Positions 63,961 to 64,000 of a stretch of DNA of 64,000 bases are shown here, in pieces. The DNA lies in NCBI RefSeq assembly GCF_001426225.1, contig NZ_LMRT01000015.1:66025-130024 (forward strand). The letters are read 5' to 3'. Position numbers and translations under genes: made by a program. The notes beneath the pieces were generated by a model that had not been told where the DNA came from, ran no database searches, and worked only from the letters and a program-made list of their open reading frames with translations. The stretch is from Allobosea sp. Leaf344 (GTDB taxonomy: Bacteria > Pseudomonadota > Alphaproteobacteria > Rhizobiales > Beijerinckiaceae). Position 1 is the stretch's first letter. Each line of letters starts with the position of its first letter.

Positions 63961-63996
63961 GCGGGCCGGACGGTTCTCCGTCCGGCCTGCCGTTTT
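63961..63996 (+). terminator. Rho-independent terminator after the Do-type protease
   Basis: GGCCGGACGG (63964-63973) pairs perfectly with CCGTCCGGCC (63978-63987) around TTCT, and three more pairs including one G-U extend the stem. CGTTTTC follows. Sixty bases after the protease stop this should end the ccm-degP transcript. Confidence 0.85.
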
Positions 63997-64000
63997 CGTC

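Overview
The window is high-GC alphaproteobacterial chromosome. Gene content points to a Hyphomicrobiales (Rhizobiales) genome of Bosea/Methylobacterium type: a Rhodobacter-capsulatus-like gene transfer agent (GTA) cluster, a FeuP/FeuQ-type two-component pair next to ccmI-ccmE-ccmF-ccmH-degP, a Rhizobium-etli-type asparaginase, split methylmalonyl-CoA mutase subunits and several orphan solute-binding receptors. The genus is an inference. No tRNA, rRNA, insertion sequence or CRISPR array was seen.

Layout. 1-5.6 kb: purine catabolism, with xdhA-xdhB-xdhC (minus strand, xdhC cut by the window edge) divergent from guaD across a short intergenic stretch carrying a perfect 7-7-7 inverted repeat. 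5.6-7.2 kb: a D-amino-acid transaminase and a mazEF-type toxin-antitoxin pair with its own promoter and palindrome. 7.4-12.5 kb: a carboxymuconolactone-decarboxylase-family protein, an orphan tripartite tricarboxylate transporter receptor, a D-2-hydroxyacid dehydrogenase and the fused malic enzyme MaeB. 12.5-13.8 kb: an AT-richer, nearly gene-free stretch with one small membrane protein. 13.8-25.3 kb: a stand-alone RAM domain protein, four alpha/beta hydrolases, asparaginase, a Tat-exported beta-helix protein, a C15 peptidase, MeaB, an Lrp regulator divergent from a cystathionine gamma-synthase-family enzyme, and a DUF3750 protein. 25.4-29.5 kb: a polyamine-type ABC transporter (potFGHI). 29.5-34.8 kb: a small secreted protein with a Shine-Dalgarno-masking hairpin, then mutA-thiD-mutB. 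34.9-39.1 kb: a DUF2267 protein, a HerA-like ATPase, an M20 dipeptidase and a LOG-family protein.

39.2-40.1 kb is an AT-rich pair of unknown genes directly upstream of the GTA. 40.2-55.8 kb is an apparently complete GTA structural cluster: packaging, portal, protease, capsid, head-tail connectors, tail, and hub/megatron proteins, most genes joined by ATGA or TGATG overlaps. It is interrupted between capsid and head-tail adaptor by two antisense secreted S1 serine proteases. Its likely promoter carries a 13-bp perfect palindrome between -35 and -10.

55.9-64 kb: a small secreted FeuN/PepSY-like protein, response regulator, sensor kinase, cytochrome c maturation genes and a single-PDZ Do-type protease ending at a strong terminator.

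The unusual points most worth following are the protease pair inside the GTA, whose signal-peptide cleavage would directly expose a VVGG/VIGG N-terminus, the GTA promoter palindrome, an extra 60-residue basic gene in the GTA, and thiD nested between the two mutase subunit genes.
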